NCBI RefSeq assembly: GCF_016587375.1
Contig: NZ_BNJG01000001.1
Span: 4,422,501 to 4,486,500 of the forward strand
Direction of reading: 5' to 3'
Source: Ktedonobacter robiniae
Lineage (GTDB): Bacteria > Chloroflexota > Ktedonobacteria > Ktedonobacterales > Ktedonobacteraceae
DNA: 64,000 bases
The notes below the pieces were generated by a model. That model ran no database searches and was not told the DNA's origin. It was given only the letters and a program-made list of their open reading frames with translations. Shown here in pieces: positions 56,200 to 64,000 of this stretch (within the stretch, counting starts at the first letter, position 1; each line of letters opens with the position of its first letter). The translations under genes and the position numbers were made by a program.

Positions 56200-58182
56200 A
56201 TGGCGAGCGTGAACGAAATTCACCAAAAATATCCACCGATCAATTCGTATGGCGTCATCGGTGATTGCCATTCGGTGGTCCTGGCATCACCGGAAGGGTC
56301 TGTAGACTGGGGGTGCCTCCCGGACTTCGACAGCCCGGCCATCTTTTGTCGCATGCTCGACGTAGAGCGCGGCGGCTACTTCCAGATTGCGCCGACAGAT
56401 GGCTCGCTTGTCGGATCACAGCGCTACCTGCACAGGAGTAATGTTCTGCAAACCCACTTCGCCAGCATTGCTGGCGAAGTGGTGCTCACCGATTTTATGC
56501 CGGTAGAAACATTGAGCGCCTGGCCGTATACAGGAATGGATAATAACATCTGTGCGAAGGAGGATGGCTCCTGCCACAGCCTGGTGCGTATTGTTGAATG
56601 TACGCATGGTGAAATGTCGGTCACGATGAAGCTCAAGGTGAGCCCACATTATGCCGCTGCACCCAGCGAGGTATCCCTTGCGCCCAATCATCTGGGGGCG
56701 CTCATTTCCGGTGGAGAGCAACATGTGGTCCTGGCTATTGTTGGTGCTCATCTGTTGCCATCATTTGCGATGAAGGTAGTACAGGAGCCAGAAGAGTGGC
56801 ACCCCACCATTCAGGCACAGTTTCTCTTGCGTGAGGGCGAGCGCTTGTGCTTTGTCATTGGAATAGGGCGTACCGCCCAGGCTGCTCGTCGGCTGCTGGA
56901 GAATGAACTGCCCCGACGCAACTTTGATGCGGAGCTAGCACATACCCTGCGCTGCTGGCGCACATGGCTTGCGGGTTGCGCCAAATGCATCTATATGGGG
57001 CCCTATGCGCACTGGGTTGAGCGTAGCGCTCTCGCTCTCAAGTTGATGACCTATGCTCCTACGGGAGCAATCGTGGCGGCACCGACGACATCACTGCCTG
57101 AGGATGTGGGTGGTGTGCGCAACTGGGACTATCGGTTTACCTGGTTGCGTGATGCTACGTTTACGCTCTATGCGTTCAACATCCTGGGCTTTACAGAAGA
57201 GGCTCACGCTTTTATTCACTGGTTGTGTGGTCTCTCATTTGCCGATGGCGAGGAGTTGCAAATTATGTACGGCATCCGTGGCGAGCGTGAGCTGACCGAG
57301 CAAGAACTGCCTCATCTGAGCGGCTATGGTGGCTCCACTCCTGTGCGCATTGGCAATGGTGCGGCGAAGCAGAAACAACTGGATGTGTTTGGTGAGGTGC
57401 TGGACTGTATTCATCTGTATCGTCGTCAGGATGGCTTTGAACGCTATGGCGAAGCATTGGAAGGTCCACTGTGGGCGATGATGCGCTCGCTTGTTGACTA
57501 CGTCTGCACCCACTGGCAGCAGCCTGATTATGGCATCTGGGAGGTGCGCGGCGGCCCACGGCATTTTGTCTATTCGAAAGCGATGTGCTGGGTTGCTCTG
57601 GATCGTGGGATTCGCACTGCCGAACGACTCAACCTGGAGGCTGATCTGCCCCGGTGGATGGCTGTGCGAGACCAGATTCGGATCGATATCCTGGCACGGG
57701 GCTACAATACAAGCATTGGCGCTTTCACTCAGTCATACGACGACATGGCGCTCGATGCCGCGAATCTCTTGCTGCCGCTGGTTGGCTTTATTCCTCCTGA
57801 CGATCCACGCATGCTCTCAACCGTTGATCGCATTATGGAGAAGTTAACAGACAAGCATGGCTTTGTCTATCGGTATCTTTCCGATGATGGCCTGCCGGGT
57901 GATGAGAGCACCTTTACCATCTGCACCTTCTGGTTGGTCGACAACCTGGCGATGCAGGGCCGTGTTGACGAGGCTCGTGCGCTTTTCGAATGTCTGCTCA
58001 AGTCTGCCAGTCGCCTGGGCCTCTTCTCAGAGGAGATCGATGCTCAGAGCGGCATGGCTCTGGGCAATTATCCGCAAGCCTTTACGCACATTGCCCTGAT
58101 CAATAGTGCCAATAATCTGCGGAAAGCTGAGATTCGTCGATCTGAGTACCATATCGATCCGGTTATCGCAGCCTTTTACTGA
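56200..58182 (+). CDS. Glycoside hydrolase family 15 (glucoamylase/trehalase-like)
   Basis: 660 residues from ATG 56200 (GAAAGAAG about 9 bases before; the frame runs back to 56137 without support). N-terminal beta-sandwich: SYGVIGDCHSVVLASPEGSVDWGCLPDFDSPAIFCRML, then the (alpha/alpha)6 barrel with SLPEDVGGVRNWDYRFTWLRDATFTLYAF, a strongly conserved GH15 segment, and DGLPGDESTFTICTFWLVDNL, which carries the catalytic-region acid (E in GDESTFTICTFW). No signal peptide, so it acts inside the cell, probably on trehalose or alpha-glucan fragments. Confidence 0.92.
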   Translation: MASVNEIHQKYPPINSYGVIGDCHSVVLASPEGSVDWGCLPDFDSPAIFCRMLDVERGGYFQIAPTDGSLVGSQRYLHRSNVLQTHFASIAGEVVLTDFMPVETLSAWPYTGMDNNICAKEDGSCHSLVRIVECTHGEMSVTMKLKVSPHYAAAPSEVSLAPNHLGALISGGEQHVVLAIVGAHLLPSFAMKVVQEPEEWHPTIQAQFLLREGERLCFVIGIGRTAQAARRLLENELPRRNFDAELAHTLRCWRTWLAGCAKCIYMGPYAHWVERSALALKLMTYAPTGAIVAAPTTSLPEDVGGVRNWDYRFTWLRDATFTLYAFNILGFTEEAHAFIHWLCGLSFADGEELQIMYGIRGERELTEQELPHLSGYGGSTPVRIGNGAAKQKQLDVFGEVLDCIHLYRRQDGFERYGEALEGPLWAMMRSLVDYVCTHWQQPDYGIWEVRGGPRHFVYSKAMCWVALDRGIRTAERLNLEADLPRWMAVRDQIRIDILARGYNTSIGAFTQSYDDMALDAANLLLPLVGFIPPDDPRMLSTVDRIMEKLTDKHGFVYRYLSDDGLPGDESTFTICTFWLVDNLAMQGRVDEARALFECLLKSASRLGLFSEEIDAQSGMALGNYPQAFTHIALINSANNLRKAEIRRSEYHIDPVIAAFY

Positions 58183-58459
58183 TGCAAGCAGCAATAGACT
58201 TCGGTATTCGCATATCCGGGAGATTGTCACGTTCTAGGCAGTCTCATAACCACGCTGAATGGCAGGGTTGCCAAAAAGGGCAATGGGGAGTAAGAACGCA
58301 TACGCCCAGGATGAGCCGGGCTGTCATAGGGAGCAACAGAGCACTTCTGTCATTCCACTTGATGCTACTCAGTTGGCTACTCAGGGGCGTTTTCGGCAGA
58401 CCACGCGTAGCCAGAACATGCGTTCGGTTACGAGTTGGACAGTCAAGGAGAACTGAAAC
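58183..58459. other. Intergenic region
   Basis: 277 bases upstream of the secreted haloperoxidase-like gene. No gene or clear regulatory motif recognised; GAGAACTGAAAC precedes the next ATG. Confidence 0.4.
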
Positions 58460-59764
58460 ATGAAGAAGTTGATCCTGATCTTGGCCCCCTTCATGGGCAT
58501 TTTCTTGGGGATCGGTTCATCAGGCATCGCCCTGGCCGATTCATCCGCAAGAGTGACCGCTACGGGCGGGGGAGGTACGAGTGAACCTGGTGCTATCGTC
58601 ATTGCTTGGAACCAGGAGCTGTTACACATCTTACAAAAGCCCGGGGCTCAGCCAGCCACCGTTCACCCGACTCGCAGCTTCGCCATGTTGCATGCAGCGA
58701 TCTATGACTCCGTCGTCTCCATTACCCGGGACGCCCCTGCAGCTGTCTTCTTGCAGAACGCTCCGCCCAGTGCGCAGCCAGACGCCGCAGCGGCCACAGC
58801 TGGCCATGACACCTTGGCGGCGCTCTACCCCAAGATGAAGGCAGCGCTCGATCAACTGCTCGCCGGCGAACTCTCCAAGATCCCAGATGGAGCTGGCAAG
58901 CAGGAGGGAATCCAGGTTGGTCACGTCATTACCGAGCGCCTGCTGGCCATCCGCGCTCATGACGGTTCTGCTGCTACACCGCCACCCTTCGTGCCAGGCA
59001 ACCAGCAGGGAAACTACCGACCCACACCGCCAAACTTCGCAGCACCTGTTTTCACCCACTGGGCGAAAGTGACCCCTTTTGTGCTGCATACGGCAGCACA
59101 GTTTCGCCCGGGACCACCTCCGGCACTGACCAGCCGTGCTTACGCGCAAGCTCTGAACGAGGTGAAGAGCTTGGGGCAAAACAGCAGCAAGACACGGACA
59201 GTCGACCAGACCGTGGCCGCAAAGTTCTGGGCGGGGCCAATCTGGAACACGTGGAATGAGGTGGCCGAGAAGGCCGCTCTCTTTCACCGGACGAACCTGG
59301 AGCGCACTGCACGCCTGTTCGCGGCTCTCAACTTATCCCTCGCCGACAGCACAATCGCCTTCTATGACGCTAAATACCACTATCATCTGTGGAGACCTAT
59401 CACAGCAATCCGCGAGGCCAACACGGTTGGGAATCCACTAACAATCGGCGACCCGACCTGGACGCCGCTCGCCATCACCGCACCCGATCCCTCTTATTCG
59501 GGTGCTCACAGCACGATAAGCGCGGCTGCAGCGACCGTACTGTCTGGTTTCTTCGGGAACCAGGATCACGTCAGAGTAACCTCTGACGTGCTACCAGGCA
59601 CCGTTCGAACCTTTGCCAGCTACACGGACGTTGCGAAGGAAGCGGGCCTGAGCCGGACCTTCGCAGGACAGCACACTCGGCTCGATCACGAGTCGGGCAG
59701 AGTGCTCGGGCACAACATTGCGCAATTTGTGCTCTCCCACTTCTCGGTACGTGTGCCTAAATGA
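58460..59764 (+). CDS. Secreted vanadium haloperoxidase/PAP2-superfamily protein
   Basis: 434 residues with a signal peptide (KKLILILAPFMGIFLGIGSSGIALA). Motifs of vanadium-dependent haloperoxidases: FYDAKYHYHLWRPITAIREA (first Lys/Arg region), DPSYSGAHSTISAAAATVLSGFFG (P-S-G-H core with catalytic His) and KEAGLSRTFAGQHTRLDHESGRVLGHNIA (second Arg and His). The family oxidises halides with hydrogen peroxide, or in related proteins cleaves phosphoesters. SPs of this type are frequent in soil bacteria. It probably acts outside the membrane. Monocistronic. Confidence 0.88.
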   Translation: MKKLILILAPFMGIFLGIGSSGIALADSSARVTATGGGGTSEPGAIVIAWNQELLHILQKPGAQPATVHPTRSFAMLHAAIYDSVVSITRDAPAAVFLQNAPPSAQPDAAAATAGHDTLAALYPKMKAALDQLLAGELSKIPDGAGKQEGIQVGHVITERLLAIRAHDGSAATPPPFVPGNQQGNYRPTPPNFAAPVFTHWAKVTPFVLHTAAQFRPGPPPALTSRAYAQALNEVKSLGQNSSKTRTVDQTVAAKFWAGPIWNTWNEVAEKAALFHRTNLERTARLFAALNLSLADSTIAFYDAKYHYHLWRPITAIREANTVGNPLTIGDPTWTPLAITAPDPSYSGAHSTISAAAATVLSGFFGNQDHVRVTSDVLPGTVRTFASYTDVAKEAGLSRTFAGQHTRLDHESGRVLGHNIAQFVLSHFSVRVPK

Positions 59765-59817
59765 TGGAGTTTTCAACAACAATAGCCCTGGTCGGTCTCT
59801 CCCTCCGTGGGTCAGTT

Positions 59818-59915
59818 GGTAATGGATCCTTCGCTAAGGGTAAAACATTGGGGATACGCATTGGGGCTTGAGCTATCCTCTCTATAACTCACCCCTTAGC
59901 GATAGGTCCATTACC
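59818..59915. repeat. 98-bp inverted-repeat element (MITE-like)
   Basis: The ends GGTAATGGATCCTTCGCTAA (59818 on) and, read from the other strand, GGTAATGGACCTATCGCTAA (from 59915) form imperfect terminal inverted repeats of about 24 bases, both continuing with GGG. They enclose about 50 bases without coding. This looks like a miniature transposable element or structured RNA. A further small palindrome GTAGCATAAATGCTAC lies at about 59922-59937. Confidence 0.6.
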
Positions 59916-60206
59916 GTTAAAGTAGCATAAATGCTACCGTTTCGAGTCATGAAGCACTGAAGCGGCTCTTTATTCCCATCCCTCTCGTGCCATTGTCGCC
60001 TAAGAGAAGTCCTCATCAACAACTAATTATTTCTCGCCTACTTACAGGGATTCTCTGCGCCATTGACTTGCACTTTTGTTTATGTTATCTATTAAACTAT
60101 ACTATTTAATATAATTTGCAGTTGTGCTTGTATTAATACAAAGATCGCAAAGTATATACTCTTCCTTTCGTGTGCCACAAGAAGTGACAAAGAAAAAGGC
60201 GTTCCG

Positions 60207-61835
60207 ATGAATACACAATCGCACTCCATATCGAATCCCAGTGGCGAGGCAAGCCCAGATGCGCAAGTAGCAGGAGGGCTTGCCCAGCATGTTGCGCCGC
60301 GCAAGAAAAAAGATGTAGACTACATCTTTTATGAGTTGACACGCAGCATTTGTCCGGAATGTCGCCGAGTTATTGATGCGCATATACTTTTGCGTGACAA
60401 TAAGGTGTACATGCGCAAGCGCTGCCCTGAACATGGTACATTCGAAGGGCTGGTTTATAGTGATGCCAAAGCGTACATGGCGAACGCTCGCTTCAACAAA
60501 CCCGGTACTCTCCCGCTTGCGTTTTCTACCGAGATCCAGCATGGCTGTCCACACGACTGTGGTCTCTGCCCCGATCACCAACAACATGCCTGCCTTGGCA
60601 TCATTGAGGTCAACAGTGCGTGTAATATGGACTGCCCACTCTGTTTCGCCGATGCTGGTGCAGGTTTCAATCTGACCTTAGAAGAGGTCGAGGGCATTCT
60701 GGATCACCTTGTGGAAACGGAGGGCAATCCAGAAGTGGTCCAGTTCTCTGGAGGCGAGCCATCCATTCATCCGCAGATCATCGAGATGATGAAAGCTGCA
60801 AAGCAGCGTCAGATCAAGTATGTGATGCTCAACACCAATGGGAAACGGATTGCCGATGATGACGCCTTCCTGGAACAGTTGAACGAGGTGCGGCCCTCGA
60901 TTTATTTTCAATTCGATGGTTTGGCCAGCGAAACGTATCGCATCCTGCGTGGTGAAGCAGGCATATTGCCACAAAAGCTGCGCGCTCTCGACCGCCTTGC
61001 ACAAATAGGCTTGGGCGTGGTCCTGGTCCCTGCTATTGACCGCTTTGTCAATTTGCATGAAGTGGGCGACATTGTGCAATTCGCGATGAAACACCCGGCA
61101 GTACGGGGAATCAATTTCCAACCAGCGTTCCAATCTGGCCGCCATGGTGAGCATGATCCCATGGAGCGCTTAACTATTCCTGATATTCTCAAAGCTCTTG
61201 AAGTACAAACAAAAGGCACCTTTGCCGTGTCCGATTTTGTTCCTGTCCCCTGCTGTTTCCCCACCTGCAACTCGGTGACCTATGCGTTGATCGATGGAGA
61301 AACTGTGCTGCCACTACCACGCGTGCTCAACGTGGAGGACTACCTGGACTATATAACCAACCGCGTGGTTCCAGACTTGGGGAAAGATATTCAAACAGCG
61401 CTCGAAGGATTGTGGTCTTCCTCGGCGGTACCTGGATCAGAGAAAGCTGCACAGCAATTCGCGATCTCATGCACCGCATGTGGTCTCCCTGATGGGCTCG
61501 ACCTGGGAGCATTTACCCAGAATATCTTCATGATTATGCTTCAGGATTTTATGGATCCATGGACGTTTAATCAAAAAAACCTGATGAAATGCTGTAAAGA
61601 GATTCTGCTGCCCGATGGCAAACAAATCCCGTTTTGTGCCTATAACAATGTTGGCTATCGAGAGCAGGCACGTCTCCAGCTTCAGGCACGCGAACGTGAG
61701 CGCAACAAGGCCAGGCGTGCAGGCATTCCCTATGCACCAGCCCCCTTGACCTTCACTTTTGAGCAGAAGCAGCAAAACGACGTCATCCAGGTGACGCCAC
61801 CTGGAAAAGGACTGGCGCATGAACCCAGAGCATGA
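60207..61835 (+). CDS. Radical SAM protein, tetraether lipid synthase (Tes/MJ0619)-like
   Basis: 542 residues. N-terminal metal-binding segment ICPEC (49-52) with KRCPEHG (Cys73), then CPHDCGLCP and a later Cys129. The radical SAM site is SACNMDCPLCF (Cys139/143/146) followed by QFSGGEPSIHP. More cysteines occur in VPCCFPTCNSVTYALID, SCTACGLPDG and MKCCKEILLPDGKQIPFCAYN. This multi-cluster pattern and the CPEC...KxCPEHG start match the family of archaeal tetraether synthase (MJ0619), which joins lipid tails by C-C bonds; close homologues exist in bacteria. The following methyltransferase gene overlaps it by 17 bases. The lipid role here is inferred. Confidence 0.8.
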   Translation: MNTQSHSISNPSGEASPDAQVAGGLAQHVAPRKKKDVDYIFYELTRSICPECRRVIDAHILLRDNKVYMRKRCPEHGTFEGLVYSDAKAYMANARFNKPGTLPLAFSTEIQHGCPHDCGLCPDHQQHACLGIIEVNSACNMDCPLCFADAGAGFNLTLEEVEGILDHLVETEGNPEVVQFSGGEPSIHPQIIEMMKAAKQRQIKYVMLNTNGKRIADDDAFLEQLNEVRPSIYFQFDGLASETYRILRGEAGILPQKLRALDRLAQIGLGVVLVPAIDRFVNLHEVGDIVQFAMKHPAVRGINFQPAFQSGRHGEHDPMERLTIPDILKALEVQTKGTFAVSDFVPVPCCFPTCNSVTYALIDGETVLPLPRVLNVEDYLDYITNRVVPDLGKDIQTALEGLWSSSAVPGSEKAAQQFAISCTACGLPDGLDLGAFTQNIFMIMLQDFMDPWTFNQKNLMKCCKEILLPDGKQIPFCAYNNVGYREQARLQLQARERERNKARRAGIPYAPAPLTFTFEQKQQNDVIQVTPPGKGLAHEPRA

Positions 61836-62640
61836 GACCCATGATACTATCGATAGCGCAGAGCTGAAAACGTGTTGCGCGAATGCCTACCAGAGCGACC
61901 TGGCGCGCGTCCTGCTGGGCGACTCGTTTCACCCTGGTGGAGTCAAACTGACGGAACATCTTGGCCGGCTACTCGGCTTGAGTCCCCAGCAGCGTATCCT
62001 CGATATCGCATCGGGGCAGGGCATGAGTGCGATCACGCTCGCGCAGCGCTTTGGCTGCCAGGTACTCGGGATCGATTATGGCGAAGAAGCTGTCCAAAAG
62101 GCAATGCAGGCAGCGGAAGCAGCAGGAGTTGCTCATCTGGTGTCTTTCCAGCAGGGTGACGCCGAACGTCTTCCGGTCCCGGAGTGTACCTTTGACGCTG
62201 TGATATGTGAATGTGCCTTTTGCACGTTCCCAGACAAGCCGACCGCAGCCGCAGAGTTTATGCGTGTGTTAAAATCTGGTGGACGTGTGGGATTAAGTGA
62301 TCTGACACGTACTGGGAGGGTTCCCGATGATCTGCAAGGACTGCTCGCCTGGATAGCCTGTATTGCAGATGCGCAACCGGTTGAGGAATATACACGTTAC
62401 CTCACCAATGCAGGGCTGAGCATCGACCTGGTGGAAACACATGACAGCGCCCTCGTTGAAATGGTGCAGCAGATTCAAGGGAAATTGTTGGGTGTAGAAT
62501 TGCTCGCACGAATCAAGAAAATTGAGCTTCCACCTGCCATTGATTTTGAGCAAGCAAAAGCGCTAGCGAAATCGGCTTCCACAGCAATTCGGGCACGCCA
62601 GTTCGGATATGTGGTGATAACGGCAGGCAAGCCAGCCTGA
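61819..62640 (+). CDS. SAM-dependent methyltransferase paired with the radical SAM gene
   Basis: 273 residues; ATG 61819 lies inside the end of the radical SAM gene, so expression is coupled. SAM motif ILDIASGQGMSAITLAQRFG, VLGIDYGEEAVQKA, FDAVICECAFCTFPDK and LKSGGRVGLSDLTRTG. The N terminus contains LKTCCANAYQSDLARVLLGDSFHPGGVKLT, a two-cysteine motif before the methyltransferase core, and CECAFC adds two more, reminiscent of thiol-rich arsenite-type methyltransferases but not diagnostic. A role in modifying the lipid or cofactor handled by its partner is likely but unproven. Confidence 0.8.
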   Translation: MNPEHETHDTIDSAELKTCCANAYQSDLARVLLGDSFHPGGVKLTEHLGRLLGLSPQQRILDIASGQGMSAITLAQRFGCQVLGIDYGEEAVQKAMQAAEAAGVAHLVSFQQGDAERLPVPECTFDAVICECAFCTFPDKPTAAAEFMRVLKSGGRVGLSDLTRTGRVPDDLQGLLAWIACIADAQPVEEYTRYLTNAGLSIDLVETHDSALVEMVQQIQGKLLGVELLARIKKIELPPAIDFEQAKALAKSASTAIRARQFGYVVITAGKPA

Positions 62641-62813
62641 AGGGAGGACATTGGCTTGCCTGGAGTGTGCTATCTACCAGTTTGAACGACGCGGCCAACT
62701 GTGCCTGGAGATAGCCAGCAACAATGGGGGCGCTTCAAGCAAGTGTAATGCCTGTTCCCATGCTCTGCGGTGACAAGATCGTACCCCTCTTTCCGTAAGA
62801 AGCTGGCAATCTC

Positions 62814-63677
62814 CTATTGCATCCGCTCTTCACCAATAGCGACCAGAACTGGTACTTGTGTTTTTCCGAACAGTTCTGTCATGGCTGCGCTCTTCCTCTC
62901 TGCGCCATATAGGTTGGTGCCAAGAACCATCACCGTCCTTACATCTTGTGACTCAAGAAAGAGGCAGTATGTTGGCGCATACTCCACTAGTTGTCCATCA
63001 AAGAGGACACCTGTTGTGTCAGCCATACGGCGTGCCTGGTAGGGATTGGACGTTGTCAGGATAATGGTCATCTCCTGTCCTAGTGTTTGGAGCAATGTCT
63101 CGATCTGATAGGTTGCGGCTGGATCAAGGAGGCTACAAGGCTCATCCAGCATGAGGACATCAGGTTCTAGAGCAAGAGCGCGTGCCAGACAAAGTAATTG
63201 CTGCTGTCCCGCCGCCAGATGGAGTGCATGCTGTGTGAGCCTCTCTTTGACGTTGTGCCACAAGCCAACACGCTGCAGGGTCTGTTCAACACGCTCATCG
63301 AGTTGGCGCTTGCGATACCCATATCGAAGACGGAGGCCATAGGCCACATTTTCATAAATTGAGCGTGGAAACGGGTTCGGGCATTGGCAGACCATACCCA
63401 CTCGCTGACGCAGAAGCATGATCTCAGTACTATTGCGCCCATAGAGGGAAAGATCTTCACCATCGAGAAGGACATTTCCCTCGATACGTACATCAGAGAA
63501 CAGGTCGTAGGTGTGATTGAGAACGCGTAACAAGCTGGATTTTCCGCTCCCTGACGAGCCAAGAAAGGCCGTAATCCCATAGCGCTCAATATCCACGCTG
63601 ACATGAAATACCCGTTGTGTTCGCCCGTAGAAGACGTTGAGATCACGAATTTCAAACTGGGGTGTTGTGCGTGACAT
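62814..63677 (-). CDS. Phosphate-type ABC ATP-binding protein (PstB-like) with altered motifs
   Basis: About 287 residues from ATG 63677. Order: Walker A GSSGSGKSS (40-48), PNPFPRSIYENVAYGLRL (PstB-type Q-loop region, Gln98), signature LAAGQ (154-158, normally LSGGQ), Walker B VLMLDEP (Asp178, Glu179) and then LTTSNPYQARR, where PstB proteins have VTHNMQQA; the H-loop histidine is therefore replaced by Ser210. The last 40 residues (AERKSAAMTELFGKTQVPVLVAIGEE) are an unusual tail. No pstS, pstC or pstA is near. It may be a divergent or non-hydrolysing paralogue. Confidence 0.8.
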   Translation of the reverse strand: MSRTTPQFEIRDLNVFYGRTQRVFHVSVDIERYGITAFLGSSGSGKSSLLRVLNHTYDLFSDVRIEGNVLLDGEDLSLYGRNSTEIMLLRQRVGMVCQCPNPFPRSIYENVAYGLRLRYGYRKRQLDERVEQTLQRVGLWHNVKERLTQHALHLAAGQQQLLCLARALALEPDVLMLDEPCSLLDPAATYQIETLLQTLGQEMTIILTTSNPYQARRMADTTGVLFDGQLVEYAPTYCLFLESQDVRTVMVLGTNLYGAERKSAAMTELFGKTQVPVLVAIGEERMQ

Positions 63678-63786
63678 CTCCGGGTCCCTTTCCTGCACTT
63701 GCGGTACCAACTAGAATGCGCGTCATTGCGCATTCTGGTTTCTGCTTCTCCTATGGCCTCTGATATTATAAACGCCTTTACTTGAC

Positions 63787-64000
63787 GGCTGTGTTGCGAA
63801 AAGAAAGCTGATCTGTTAGAGTGGGCAAAAAAGAGCAGAAAAGGACTCGTTATGACAGAGCAGCAGCCGTTCAAATGGCATCATTCTCCTTTGCGTGAGA
63901 TGGTATCTGCGTTATGCGCTCAGTTATCGTGATCTCGAAGAACTTATGCAGGAACGAGTCCTATTCCTGGCGTGTGGACGAGGCCTATGTAAAGATTAAA
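63787..64000 (+). mobile_element. Degraded IS6-family element (left end, cut by window edge)
   Basis: GGCTGTGTTGCGAA (63787-63800) resembles the IS6/IS26-type terminal repeat. After ATG 63851 the frames encode pieces of an IS6 transposase: QQPFKWHH, then in the next frame VRWYLRYALSYRDLEELMQER, then in the third frame SWRVDEAYVKIK, where the second catalytic-region motif is expected much later. The missing residues between these blocks show internal deletions, so the transposase is dead. Confidence 0.75.

Overview
The window looks like chromosome of a mesophilic, IS-rich Ktedonobacteria-type bacterium (Chloroflexota). This is inferred from overall protein flavour, many GTG/TTG starts with strong Shine-Dalgarno (SD) sites, a T-box valS, a Ser/Thr kinase/FHA repertoire and multi-pass glycosyltransferases; no 16S is present to prove it.

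Layout. 1-1.47 kb: 3' half of a 23S rRNA gene, not followed by a recognisable 5S. 1.7-8.6 kb: M24 peptidase, then a leftward glycolate-oxidase-type operon (glcD, glcE, a THUMP/FtsJ-like RNA methyltransferase, glcF). 8.9-20 kb: accessory, AT-richer and damaged. It holds a 5'-truncated lamin-tail surface protein, a coiled-coil membrane gene split by an IS3 element, a Uma2 nuclease, a SLATT/DUF4231-like membrane gene split by an IS630 element, and a NACHT-HEAT NTPase cut by one in-frame TGA. SLATT plus membrane-anchored NACHT-HEAT looks like an NLR-like conflict/defence module that has been silenced. 20.3-25.9 kb: an excisionase-type HTH gene divergent from a five-gene operon of unknown membrane and surface proteins, ending against a TnpB gene.

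26-39 kb is core-like: RsfS, FolK, Ser/Thr kinases, PIG-L deacetylase, MutY-like glycosylase, methyltransferases, galT-galK, DppA-type aminopeptidase and an FHA protein. 39.5-44.8 kb carries three polytopic glycosyltransferases. 45-50 kb: an RpoD-like sigma factor, a DUF2171-like protein, and valS behind a T-box leader with a GUG (Val) specifier. 50-62.6 kb: methyltransferase, mercuric/lipoamide-reductase-like flavoprotein, ECF sigma/anti-sigma pair, membrane protein, GH15 glucan hydrolase, secreted haloperoxidase/PAP2 protein, and a radical SAM (tetraether-synthase-like) plus methyltransferase pair. The window ends with a PstB-like ATPase of odd motifs and a degraded IS6 element.

Four genes are each restored by adding one base to a homopolymer (19886, 28798, 39237, 50480), so some apparent pseudogenes may be sequencing errors.
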